Origin: Halobacteriovoraceae bacterium
GTDB taxonomy: Bacteria > Bdellovibrionota > Bacteriovoracia > Bacteriovoracales > Bacteriovoracaceae
Direction of reading: 5' to 3'
DNA length: 64,000 nucleotides
Assembly: GCA_020635135.1 (NCBI GenBank)
Contig: JACKAJ010000015.1
Coordinates: forward strand, 1,488,001-1,552,000
Below the pieces are notes generated by a model, which was given only the letters and a program-made list of their open reading frames with translations, was not told the origin of the DNA and searched no databases. Each line of letters opens with the position of its first letter. Position 1 is the stretch's first letter. Below are positions 34,010 through 43,500 of this stretch, in pieces. The translations under genes and the position numbers were made by a program.

Positions 34010-34438
34010 ATGGCAAAGAAAGTTATTGGTTTCATCAAATTGCAAATTGAAGCGGGGAAAGCAAACCCATCACCACCAATTGGTCCAGCTCTTGGGCAAA
34101 AAGGTGTTAATATCATGGAGTTTTGTAAAGCATTTAATGCCAAAACTCAGAAGGAAGCAGGAACAGTTCTTCCAACGATAATTACAGTTTATTCAGATAG
34201 ATCATTTACATTTATCACGAAAACTCCTCCAGCAACTTTCCTTGTTAAAAAAGGATTAAAGTTAAAGTCGGGAGCCAATAAACCTGGTCACGAAGTTGCC
34301 GGTACTATTAGTGAAAAAATTGTAACGGAAGTTGCTGAAGCAAAGAGACCAGATCTTTCTGCTGCTGATATCGATGCCGCTAAGAGAACGATTGAAGGTT
34401 CATGTCGTTCAATGGGACTTAAACTCGATTACAAATAA
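34010..34438 (+). CDS. rplK: 50S ribosomal protein L11
   Basis: L11 forms the GTPase-associated centre of the 50S subunit with L10/L12. The 142-aa protein has the usual N-terminal start (GFIKLQIEAGKANPSPPIGPALGQKGVNIMEF) and C-terminal RNA-binding domain ending AKRTIEGSCRSMGLKL. It lies between nusG and rplA in the standard order. Confidence 0.98.
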   Translation: MAKKVIGFIKLQIEAGKANPSPPIGPALGQKGVNIMEFCKAFNAKTQKEAGTVLPTIITVYSDRSFTFITKTPPATFLVKKGLKLKSGANKPGHEVAGTISEKIVTEVAEAKRPDLSAADIDAAKRTIEGSCRSMGLKLDYK

Positions 34439-34500
34439 TTTACGAGCAAATATTAACGGGAGACAAGACAAAAGAGCTTGTCGATTGAACCGGAGGAAAA

Positions 34501-35199
34501 ATGAAAAAGAGATCAAAAAAATACTTGGAAGCTCTTACCAAGGTAGACCAATCAAAATCTTATCCAATTAAAGATGCTATCAACCTGGCTAAAGAAACTG
34601 GGTTCGCTAAATTTGACGAAACAGTTGATCTTGCATTCCGCTTGGGAGTTGATCCTCGTCACGCTGATCAGATGATTAGAGGGGCGATTGTTATGCCAGG
34701 AGGAACAGGAAAATCTGTTCGCGTTCTTGTTATAACTTCTGGAGAAAAGATTAAAGATGCAGAAAATGCTGGCGCTGACTTTGTTGGTGGTGATGATATG
34801 ATCACTAAGATTCAAGGTGGCTGGTTGGACTTTGATCGCGTTATCGCAAGTCCAGATATGATGGGAAAAATTGGAAAGGTTGCTAGAATTCTCGGACCAA
34901 GGGGTTTGATGCCTAACCCGAAACTTGGAACTGTTGCCACTGATATTTCTAAAGCTGTATCAGAACAAAAATCAGGGAAAGTTGAATATAGAACAGATAA
35001 AACAGGAATCATTCACGTTCCTATCGGTAAAAAATCTTTTGATGCCGAAAAACTTTTTGAAAATTTCAAGGCCATCACTCAAGCCATTGTTAAGGCAAAG
35101 CCTGCCAGTGCCAAAGGTGTTTATTTGAAATCGTTGACTATTAGTACAGCGATGGGCCCTGGTGTAAAAGTGGATACGTTCGAAGCTTTAAATGTTTAA
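34501..35199 (+). CDS. rplA: 50S ribosomal protein L1
   Basis: L1 binds 23S rRNA at the E-site stalk and in many bacteria represses its own operon. The 232-aa protein contains the conserved MPGGTGKSVRVLVI and ILGPRGLMPNPKLGTV segments. GGAGG precedes the ATG by a few nt. The 62-nt gap after rplK could hold an L1-binding leader, but I see no clear match. Confidence 0.98.
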   Translation: MKKRSKKYLEALTKVDQSKSYPIKDAINLAKETGFAKFDETVDLAFRLGVDPRHADQMIRGAIVMPGGTGKSVRVLVITSGEKIKDAENAGADFVGGDDMITKIQGGWLDFDRVIASPDMMGKIGKVARILGPRGLMPNPKLGTVATDISKAVSEQKSGKVEYRTDKTGIIHVPIGKKSFDAEKLFENFKAITQAIVKAKPASAKGVYLKSLTISTAMGPGVKVDTFEALNV

Positions 35200-35289
35200 G
35201 TTGGGGTTGAAGAAAGCCGGTTGAGATGTTGAATAAATATCTTGTAAAGCCTGCCGAAATCTCCCTCCAAAATAATATGAGGAGGTAAT
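35200..35289 (+). promoter_or_regulatory. Probable L10 leader (autoregulatory mRNA element)
   Basis: The 90 nt between rplA and rplJ contain paired segments typical of the L10(L12)4 binding site: AAGCCGGTTGAGAT early and GCCTGCCGAAATCTCC late, with ATCTT between, capable of a bent two-stem structure just before GAGGAGG. Position and motif agree with known L10 leaders, which let excess L10/L12 repress rplJL translation. Confidence 0.65.
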
Positions 35290-35889
35290 ATGCTAACACG
35301 TGCTGAAAAAGAGAAAATTGTCTCTGGTATCAAAGACAATATCCAAAAATCGGATGCCCTTTTTCTCACTAACCTCATCGGCGTGACTGCTAATGACTCT
35401 GTAGACATCAGAAAGAAAGTCAGAGATGCAAAAGGTAAGATCGTTATTACTCGGAATACTCTTTTTAGAAGAGCTTCTGAGGGAACGTATGCCGAAGAAC
35501 TTTTGAAAAACATCAAAGGTCCACATGCTATCGCTTTTTCTTTTGAAGATGCTGCTGCAGTAGCAAAAGCAATCTACGATGCAGGTGAAGAAAATGAAAT
35601 CATCGATCTTAAAGGTGGTTTTTTAGGCGAAAAAGCTCTTTCGAGAGCAGACATCGTTCAACTTGCGAAACTTCCTTCGCGCGATCAAATGCTTGCGACA
35701 TTACTTGCAACATTCAATGCTCCAGTCTCTGCTTTTGTAAGAGTCATGGAAGCGATCAGAGCGAAGAAAGAAGAAGGTGGAGAGGCTCCAGTGGAAGCTG
35801 CTGCGGCGGCAACTGAAGAAGCTCCTGCTGCGACAGAAGAAACAGCTGAGCCAGCAAGTGACGAAAACAAAGACGAAAACAAAGAATAA
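35290..35889 (+). CDS. rplJ: 50S ribosomal protein L10
   Basis: L10 anchors the L12 stalk. The 199-aa protein has a normal ~160-residue body (N-terminal rRNA-binding domain, then the L12-binding helix QMLATLLATFNAPVSAFVRVMEAIRAKKEE). An extra ~35-residue tail of Ala, Glu, Asp and Pro (GGEAPVEAAAAATEEAPAATEE...) ends the protein and makes it longer than most L10s. Downstream rplL follows after 24 nt. Confidence 0.97.
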   Translation: MLTRAEKEKIVSGIKDNIQKSDALFLTNLIGVTANDSVDIRKKVRDAKGKIVITRNTLFRRASEGTYAEELLKNIKGPHAIAFSFEDAAAVAKAIYDAGEENEIIDLKGGFLGEKALSRADIVQLAKLPSRDQMLATLLATFNAPVSAFVRVMEAIRAKKEEGGEAPVEAAAAATEEAPAATEETAEPASDENKDENKE

Positions 35890-35913
35890 TTTTGAGGAAA
35901 TAAGGAGTTTATA

Positions 35914-36288
35914 ATGAGTATTACTAATGAACAATTAATTGAACACGTTTCGCAAATGTCTGTTATGGACCTTGCTAATCTTGTAAAAGAACTTGAAGAC
36001 AAATTTGGTGTTTCTGCTGCTCCAGTCGCTGTGGCCGGTGCAGGTGGAGCTGCTGCTGGTGCTGCTGCAGAAGAAAAAACAGAATTTACTGTTGTTCTTG
36101 CTGACGCAGGTGCTAAAAAAATCAACGTTATTAAAGAAGTTCGAGGAATTACAGGCCTTGGACTTAAAGAAGCTAAAGAACTCGTTGAAGGTGCACCTAA
36201 AACTGTTAAAGACGGAGTGGCAAAAGAAGAAGCTGAAGAGCTTAAGAAAAAGCTCGAGGCAGCAGGTGCCAAAGTTGAGCTTAAATAA
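35914..36288 (+). CDS. rplL: 50S ribosomal protein L7/L12
   Basis: This is the stalk protein that recruits translational GTPases. The 124-aa protein has an N-terminal dimerization part (ITNEQLIEHVSQMSVMDLANLVKELEDKFGV), an Ala/Gly-rich hinge and the C-terminal factor-binding domain (EKTEFTVVLADAGAKKINVIKEVRGITGLGLKEAKELV...). AAGGAG lies before the ATG. An attenuator-like hairpin follows. Confidence 0.98.
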   Translation: MSITNEQLIEHVSQMSVMDLANLVKELEDKFGVSAAPVAVAGAGGAAAGAAAEEKTEFTVVLADAGAKKINVIKEVRGITGLGLKEAKELVEGAPKTVKDGVAKEEAEELKKKLEAAGAKVELK

Positions 36289-36327
36289 ATTTTGTTTTAT
36301 TGCGAAAACTTGCATGATTCTTGCATA

Positions 36328-36352
36328 GGGGACAAACTAGATGTTTGTCCCC
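36328..36352 (+). terminator. Hairpin between rplL and rpoB, probable attenuator
   Basis: A 10-bp perfect stem (GGGGACAAAC/GTTTGTCCCC) with a 5-nt loop is followed by ATTTTGTGTTT. It resembles a leaky intrinsic terminator and lies where E. coli has its rplL-rpoB attenuator, lowering polymerase relative to ribosomal protein output. Confidence 0.75.
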
Positions 36353-36417
36353 ATTTTGTGTTTGAGATTTGATTAAAAAGAGTATTGAAATTTGAAATAT
36401 ATTAGAGGAGTCAGAAA

Positions 36418-39400
36418 ATGACGACAAATGTCTTCAGCCCCAACCAGTGGTATCGTAAAAATTTTAAGAAATGTGACTACGCGATTCCCACTCCCAACCT
36501 CATGAAATTGCAAGTGGATTCCTATGAAGAATTTTTGCAATCTCAAATTGCTCCAGAGGAAAGAGAAGATAAAGGCCTTCAAGCAGTTTTCAAATCAATT
36601 TTTCCAATTTTTGATTTTAACAAAACTGTTTCTTTGGACTTTGTTTCCTATACTCTCGAGACGCCGAAGTATTCTGTAAAGGAATGTAGGGCGAGGGGGT
36701 TGTCTTTCGAAGCTCCTTTGAAAGTGACCGTTCGTTTAACTTTCTATGAAGAGCCTGCTGAAGGTGAAGAAGTAGAAGAAAATATTGAAAATAGAAAAAT
36801 TGCATCTATTAAAGAGCAAGAAATATATCTTGGAAACATCCCGCTTATGACTGAGACGGGATCGTTTGTTTATAACGGTACTGAGCGAGTTATCGTTTCT
36901 CAGCTCCACCGCTCACCAGGGATTATATTTGAACACGATAGTGGGAAAAAACACTCAAGTGGGAAGTTACTTTATTCATCACGAATTATTCCACATAGAG
37001 GTTCTTGGTTGGATTTTGAATTTGATCATAAAAATATTCTCTACGCGAGAATTGATAGAAAAAGAAAAATTCACGCGACTGTTATTTTGAAAGCAATGGG
37101 ATATTCAGATGAAGAATTACTTTCGTTGTTCTATCAAACTGAACTTATTCATCTTAAAGACAATAACTTTGAAAGAGAAGTTGATTTCAACTTGATTCTT
37201 GGGTCACGTGCTGAAGATGACATTCTCGAGCCTAAGACAAAAAAACCGATCGTCTTGAAAGGTAAGAAGGTAACGAAATTAACTCTTAAAAAACTTCTCG
37301 AAGCAAAAATCAAGAAGCTTCCTATTGATGTTGCGAACGTTGTTGGGAAAGTTTCTGCTCGCGATATTTATGACGAGTCCACAGGGGAAGTTATTCTCGC
37401 TGCCAATGAGGCTCTTACAGAAAATATTATTTTTGATCTCATGAAATCAGGTCACAAAACAGTTGAAGTTCTCTATATCGACAACGTTAACTATGGTGAT
37501 CAAATTAGAAATACCCTTCTTCTCGATAAAACCAATTCGACTGAAGAAGCCCTTTTGAAAATTTTTGAAAGATTGAGACCAGGAGAACCTCCTACAGTTG
37601 AGGCTGCTGAAGCTCTTTTTGAAAACATGTTCTTCAATCCGACTAAGTATGACCTTTCAAAAGTTGGTCGGATGAAAATCAACTATAAATTTGGACTCGA
37701 TATTCCAGTTGAGAACACTGTTCTGACTAAAGACGATGTGATCAGAACTGTTCAATACCTGGTTGACCTCAATAATGGTCGAGGGAAAGTTGATGATATT
37801 GATCACCTCGGTAACAGACGTGTTAGAGCTGTTGGAGAGTTAGTAGAAAATCAATTTCGCGTTGGTCTTGTTCGGATGGAGCGTTCTGTTCGTGAAAGAA
37901 TGGCTATTCAAGAACTTGAAGGCCTTATGCCTCACGATCTTATTAACCAAAAACCAGTTTCTGCTGCAATTAAAGAATTTTTTGGTTCATCTCAGCTTTC
38001 ACAGTTTATGGATCAAACCAACCCGCTTTCTGAAGTTACTCACAAAAGAAGACTTTCAGCACTTGGGCCAGGTGGTTTGACGAGAGAGAGAGCCGGGTTT
38101 GAGGTTCGAGACGTTCACGCCACTCACTACGGAAGAATGTGTCCAGTTGAAACTCCAGAGGGACCAAATATTGGTTTGATCACTTCATTGGCTACTTTTG
38201 CCAATGTTTCTGAATACGGGTTTATTGAAACTCCATACCGGACAGTGGATGACAAACAAAATGTTAGTACTGATGTCAAATATTTTTCTGCATTCGAAGA
38301 AGAGGGCAAAATTATTGCTCAAGCTGATGATACAGCGATGAAGACAGGAAAAGTTGAAGGGAACCTCGTTCCGGCCAGAAAGCACGGTGAACTTGCACTC
38401 GTTGATGCGGAAGAAGTTGAGTTGATGGACGTTGCTCCATCGCAGATGATTTCGATCGCAACAAGTTTGATTCCATTTCTCGAGCACGATGATGCGAACC
38501 GAGCTTTGATGGGATCGAACATGATGAGACAAGCCGTTCCGGTTTTGAAAACAGATGCACCGATTGTTGGAACAGGATCTGAAGATATTGTTGCCAGAGA
38601 TTCAGGAGCCATTTTGTTTGCGAAAGAAGCTGGGAAAGTTGTTTTTGTTGATGCGAATAGAATTGTTATTCAAAGAAACGAAACGAAAGATGGTGAGCCT
38701 GGAGTTGATATTTATAAACTTTTAAAATATCAAAGAACAAACCAGAATACTTGCAACAACCAAAGAGCCCTTGTGAAAGAAGGGGACATTGTGAAAACGG
38801 GAGACGTTATCGCTGATGGACCTGCAACTCAACAAGGAGACTTGGCGCTTGGACAAAATGTGCTGGTCGCGTTTATGCCTTGGGGTGGTTATAACTACGA
38901 GGATTCTATCCTTATTTCTGAAAACCTTCTTCATAGAGACGTCTTTACTTCTATTCATATCGAAAGTTTTGAACTTGAGGCTAGAGATACAAAATTGGGT
39001 AAAGAAGAAGTTACAAGAGATATTCCAAATATTAGTGAAGAGGCTTTAAAAGATCTCGATGAAGCTGGGATTATTCGCGTTGGTGCAATTATTAAGTCAG
39101 GCGATATCCTCGTTGGGAAAATTACTCCAAAAGGTGAGACACAGCTTTCTCCGGAGGAAAAACTTCTTAAAGCGATCTTTGGTGATAAAGCAGGGGATGT
39201 AAAAGATACATCCTTAAGAGCTCCATCTTCTGTTCGCGGAACAGTTATTGATGTTCACGTCTTTACACGAGAAGGTGTTGAGCTTGATAGTCGTTCAAAG
39301 GCTATCATTGAAGAAGAAACAAAAATGATTCGCAGAGATGAAAGAATTGAAATCAATGCGATCAAGAGTTTTGCTCTTAGAAAAATCGCTAAGATGCTCA

Positions 39401-40563
39401 AGGGCCAAAAAACAGTTGATGCCTTAGTTTCTGAAGATGGTTCACAAGAACTTTTAGGTAAGGGAGCGGACATTACAGAAGAAGCTCTTTCAAATGTTCC
39501 ATTTGAACTTATCGGGTTCTTACCACTTGAACCAAAATATGAAGAAAAATTAACTGAATACTTTGCTGATGTTCGTAACCAAATTAACCAAGTTCGCGTT
39601 CGCGCCAATGAAGAAATTGCTAAACTCCATAAAGGTGATGAGCTTCTTCCAGGTGTTATCAAGAAAGTTGTTGTTTATGTTGCGATTAAAAGAAAACTTC
39701 AGCCAGGGGATAAGATGGCCGGTCGTCACGGGAACAAAGGGGTTATCTCTCGAGTTCTTCCGGTAGAAGACATGCCTTATCTTGCTGATGGAACGCCAGT
39801 CGAAATCGTCTTGAACCCACTCGGGGTTCCTTCGCGGATGAATATTGGACAGCTTCTTGAGCTTCACCTTGGGTGGGCCGGTCGTGGGATCGGAGAAAAG
39901 CTTAAGTACATGTTAGAGAAGAGACAAGAAGCGGATAAATACCGTGATCTTATTTCTCGCATCTACAAGCAAGATGCTGTTGATGCTTGGTTGAAAAAAG
40001 CAAGTGATAAAGAAGTTGTTCGTGTTGCAACTCAATTGAGTGCTGGTATTCGCTTTGCGACTCCAGTGTTTGATGGTGCAACTGAAAAAGATATCGAAAA
40101 TATGTTGGAAGTTGCCGATCTCGACAAGAGCGGAAAAACAACACTTTTTGATGGAATTACCGGAGAAGCCTTCTCGGAAGAAGTTACAGTGGGAATTATG
40201 TACATGCTAAAACTTCACCATCTTGTTGATGAAAAGATTCACGCAAGATCGACAGGACCTTACTCACTCGTTACTCAGCAACCTCTTGGAGGGAAAGCTC
40301 AGTTCGGTGGGCAAAGACTTGGGGAGATGGAAGTTTGGGCACTTGAAGCTTATGGTGCAGCTTACACACTTCAAGAGTTCTTGACTGTGAAGTCAGACGA
40401 CGTTGTCGGTAGAACGAGAATGTATGAATCCATTGTGAAAGGCGAGAAAGTCCTTGAACCTGGATTGCCAGAATCTTTCAACGTTCTTATTCGAGAGCTT
40501 CAGTCATTAGCACTCGATGTAAAACTTGAAGAAGCTGGTCCGGAACCAAAACCTTTGATTTAA
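36418..40563 (+). CDS. rpoB: DNA-directed RNA polymerase subunit beta
   Basis: The 1381-aa beta subunit is of bacterial length. The rifampicin region is intact and of wild-type form (FFGSSQLSQFMDQTNPLSEVTHKRRLSALGPGGLTRERAGFEVRDVH), followed by HYGRMCPVETPEGPNIGLI. Near the C-terminus are GDKMAGRHGNKGVIS and the LGGKAQFGGQRLGEMEVWALEAYGAA segment that meets beta'. GAGGAG precedes the ATG. rpoC follows after 32 nt. Confidence 0.99.
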   Translation: MTTNVFSPNQWYRKNFKKCDYAIPTPNLMKLQVDSYEEFLQSQIAPEEREDKGLQAVFKSIFPIFDFNKTVSLDFVSYTLETPKYSVKECRARGLSFEAPLKVTVRLTFYEEPAEGEEVEENIENRKIASIKEQEIYLGNIPLMTETGSFVYNGTERVIVSQLHRSPGIIFEHDSGKKHSSGKLLYSSRIIPHRGSWLDFEFDHKNILYARIDRKRKIHATVILKAMGYSDEELLSLFYQTELIHLKDNNFEREVDFNLILGSRAEDDILEPKTKKPIVLKGKKVTKLTLKKLLEAKIKKLPIDVANVVGKVSARDIYDESTGEVILAANEALTENIIFDLMKSGHKTVEVLYIDNVNYGDQIRNTLLLDKTNSTEEALLKIFERLRPGEPPTVEAAEALFENMFFNPTKYDLSKVGRMKINYKFGLDIPVENTVLTKDDVIRTVQYLVDLNNGRGKVDDIDHLGNRRVRAVGELVENQFRVGLVRMERSVRERMAIQELEGLMPHDLINQKPVSAAIKEFFGSSQLSQFMDQTNPLSEVTHKRRLSALGPGGLTRERAGFEVRDVHATHYGRMCPVETPEGPNIGLITSLATFANVSEYGFIETPYRTVDDKQNVSTDVKYFSAFEEEGKIIAQADDTAMKTGKVEGNLVPARKHGELALVDAEEVELMDVAPSQMISIATSLIPFLEHDDANRALMGSNMMRQAVPVLKTDAPIVGTGSEDIVARDSGAILFAKEAGKVVFVDANRIVIQRNETKDGEPGVDIYKLLKYQRTNQNTCNNQRALVKEGDIVKTGDVIADGPATQQGDLALGQNVLVAFMPWGGYNYEDSILISENLLHRDVFTSIHIESFELEARDTKLGKEEVTRDIPNISEEALKDLDEAGIIRVGAIIKSGDILVGKITPKGETQLSPEEKLLKAIFGDKAGDVKDTSLRAPSSVRGTVIDVHVFTREGVELDSRSKAIIEEETKMIRRDERIEINAIKSFALRKIAKMLKGQKTVDALVSEDGSQELLGKGADITEEALSNVPFELIGFLPLEPKYEEKLTEYFADVRNQINQVRVRANEEIAKLHKGDELLPGVIKKVVVYVAIKRKLQPGDKMAGRHGNKGVISRVLPVEDMPYLADGTPVEIVLNPLGVPSRMNIGQLLELHLGWAGRGIGEKLKYMLEKRQEADKYRDLISRIYKQDAVDAWLKKASDKEVVRVATQLSAGIRFATPVFDGATEKDIENMLEVADLDKSGKTTLFDGITGEAFSEEVTVGIMYMLKLHHLVDEKIHARSTGPYSLVTQQPLGGKAQFGGQRLGEMEVWALEAYGAAYTLQEFLTVKSDDVVGRTRMYESIVKGEKVLEPGLPESFNVLIRELQSLALDVKLEEAGPEPKPLI

Positions 40564-40595
40564 GAATTTAGGCTATACTTAAGGAGTTATCCTCA

Positions 40596-43500
40596 ATGAA
40601 AGATTTATTAAATTTTTTCGACAAACCAAAAGACCCGATTAGTGTTGAAGCTGTTTCAATCAAGATGGCTTCTCCTGATACGATCAGAGAGTGGTCTTAT
40701 GGTGAGGTAAAGAAACCAGAAACTATAAACTACCGGACTTTTAAGCCCGAACGTGATGGACTTTTCTGTGCAAAAATCTTTGGACCGATCAAAGATTATG
40801 AATGTATTTGTGGAAAGTATAAAAGAATGAAGCACAGAGGGGTTGTGTGTGAGAAATGTGGTGTTGAAGTTACACTTTCTAAAGTAAGAAGAGAGCGTTG
40901 TGGACACATTGAACTTGCTTCGCCTGTTGCACACATCTGGTTTTTGAGATCACTACCTTCTCGGATTGGTGCTCTTCTCGATCTTTCGTTGAAAGATCTT
41001 GAACGAGTTCTTTATAACGAAGCTTACATCGTGACTGAGTCTTCAACAGACGGTCAAGATGGAGGTCTTCAAATCGGAACAATTCTTTCTGAGCAAAAAG
41101 CTTATGAGCTTACTGAAGCTGGAGTTGAATTTAAAGTTGGAATGGGTGGAGAAGTTGTTAAGAAAATGCTTGCGAAAGTTGATCTCGATCTTCTTAACAA
41201 AGAGACAAGAAATGCTCTTAAAGAAGCAACGACTGATCTAGCGAAAGCTAAAATTATTAAAAGACTTAAAGTTGTTGAATCTATTTTAAAGTCTGAAAAT
41301 AAACCTGAGTGGTTCATGATGGATGTTATTCCTGTGCTTCCACCAGATCTTCGCCCTCTTGTTCCTCTTGAAGCTGGTCGATTTGCCACTTCAGATCTTA
41401 ACGATCTTTATCGACGAGTAATTAACAGAAACAATCGTTTGAAAAGATTGAAAGAACTTAATGCTCCAGAAATTATTATCCGTAACGAAAAAAGAATGCT
41501 CCAAGAATCTGTGGACGCTCTTTTTGACAACGGAAGAAGAGGAAAAGTTTTTACTGGTGCGAACAAAAGACCACTTCGTTCACTTTCAGATATGTTGAAG
41601 GGAAAACAAGGGCGATTCAGACAAAACCTTCTTGGGAAACGTGTGGATTACTCTGGTCGTTCTGTTATTGTTGTTGGACCAAACTTAAGACTTCACCAAT
41701 GTGGTCTTCCAAAGGTTATGGCGTTAGAGCTTTTCAAACCCTTTATTTACAACAAGCTTATCGAGAAAGGTCACTGTACGACAATTAAAGTGGCTAAGAA
41801 GATGGTTGATCAGCAAAGACAAGAAGTTTGGGATATTTTGGATGAGGTTGTTAGAGAGCATCCAGTCCTTCTTAACCGAGCTCCAACTCTTCACCGACTT
41901 GGAATTCAAGCTTTTGAACCAGTCTTGATTGAAGGGAAAGCTATTCAACTTCACCCACTTGTCTGTACAGCCTTTAACGCTGACTTTGACGGTGACCAGA
42001 TGGCTGTTCACGTGCCTCTTTCTATTGAAGCACAAATTGAAGCTCGTGTCCTTGCGATGTCGACAAACAACATTCTGTCTCCAAAAGATGGATCGCCAAT
42101 CATTGTTCCATCACAAGATATTGTTCTCGGTATGTATTACATGTCGAGAGTGAGACCATACTCTCTTGGATATGGTCGTACATTTGCTTCTAAGGAAGAA
42201 GCTCAGTTTGCTTACCACACTCACAACCTTCACCTTCAAGCACCGATTAAAGTTCGGATTAATGGAGAGATGAAAGACACGACTGTTGGGCGAACATTTG
42301 TTTACGATATTCTTCCTAAGTGCCTAACTTATGACGACATCAATAAAATTTTGAATAAAAAAGAATTGGGAAGCTTGATCGACAAAGCCTACAGAAAGGG
42401 GTCTGAGAAAGACACTGTCATCTTTGCTGATTCAATCATGAGAATGGGATACAACTACGCTACTAAGGCGGGGATTTCTATTAACGTTAAAGATATGGAG
42501 ATTCCAAAAGAAAAGGCTGGCATTATTGCAGAATCGCAAGCGGAAGTTGACCAAATCACCAACGAATACAACGAAGGTGCTATTACCAACGGTGAACGAT
42601 ATAACAAAATCGTCGACGTTTGGGCTCAAACAAACGAAAGACTTTCAAAAGTTATGATTGAGAACTTATCAACTCAAAGCTTTGAAAGTGAAAATGGTGA
42701 ATCAACGACAGCGCCATCCTTCAACGCTATTTTTATGATGGCTGACTCTGGAGCACGGGGATCGAATGCACAGATCAGACAGCTAGCAGGGATGAGAGGG
42801 TTGATGGCGAAACCATCAGGTGAAATTATTGAAACACCAATTACTTCAAACTTCCGTGAAGGACTATCGGTTCTTCAGTACTTTGCTTCTTCACACGGTG
42901 CTCGTAAAGGTCTTGCCGATACGGCCCTGAAAACAGCGAACTCTGGTTACTTAACTCGACGATTGGTCGACGTTGCTCAAGACGGGATCATTCGCCAAGT
43001 TGATTGTGGAACGGAAGATGGAATTCTTCTTACTTCCCGGGTTGAAGCTGGAGAAATTACTGAGCACATCAGTAAACGAGTTCTTGGACGTGTTTGCTGT
43101 GAAGATGTTCTTGGAAAAGATGGAAGCGTTATCTTCAAGAGAAACCACCTCTTTATTGAAAGAGACATGGAAACAATTGAAGACGAGGATATTGACCAAA
43201 TTAAAGTGCGTTCAGTTATTACATGTAATGAAAAACATGGATTCTGTTCAATGTGTTTTGGGCGAGACCTTGCTCGCGGACACATGGTAAGCATTGGTGA
43301 AGCTGTTGGTGTTATCGCTGCCCAGTCAATCGGGGAGCCAGGAACACAGCTAACGATGAGAACGTTCCACGTTGGGGGGACAGCCACTGCCGGTGCACAG
43401 GTTAATAAATCAGAAGCAAAAACTGCAGGGATTATCCAATTTGATAATGTTAAAACAGTTGAAAGAGAAGATGGATCTCTTCTAGTTATGAACAAAACTG

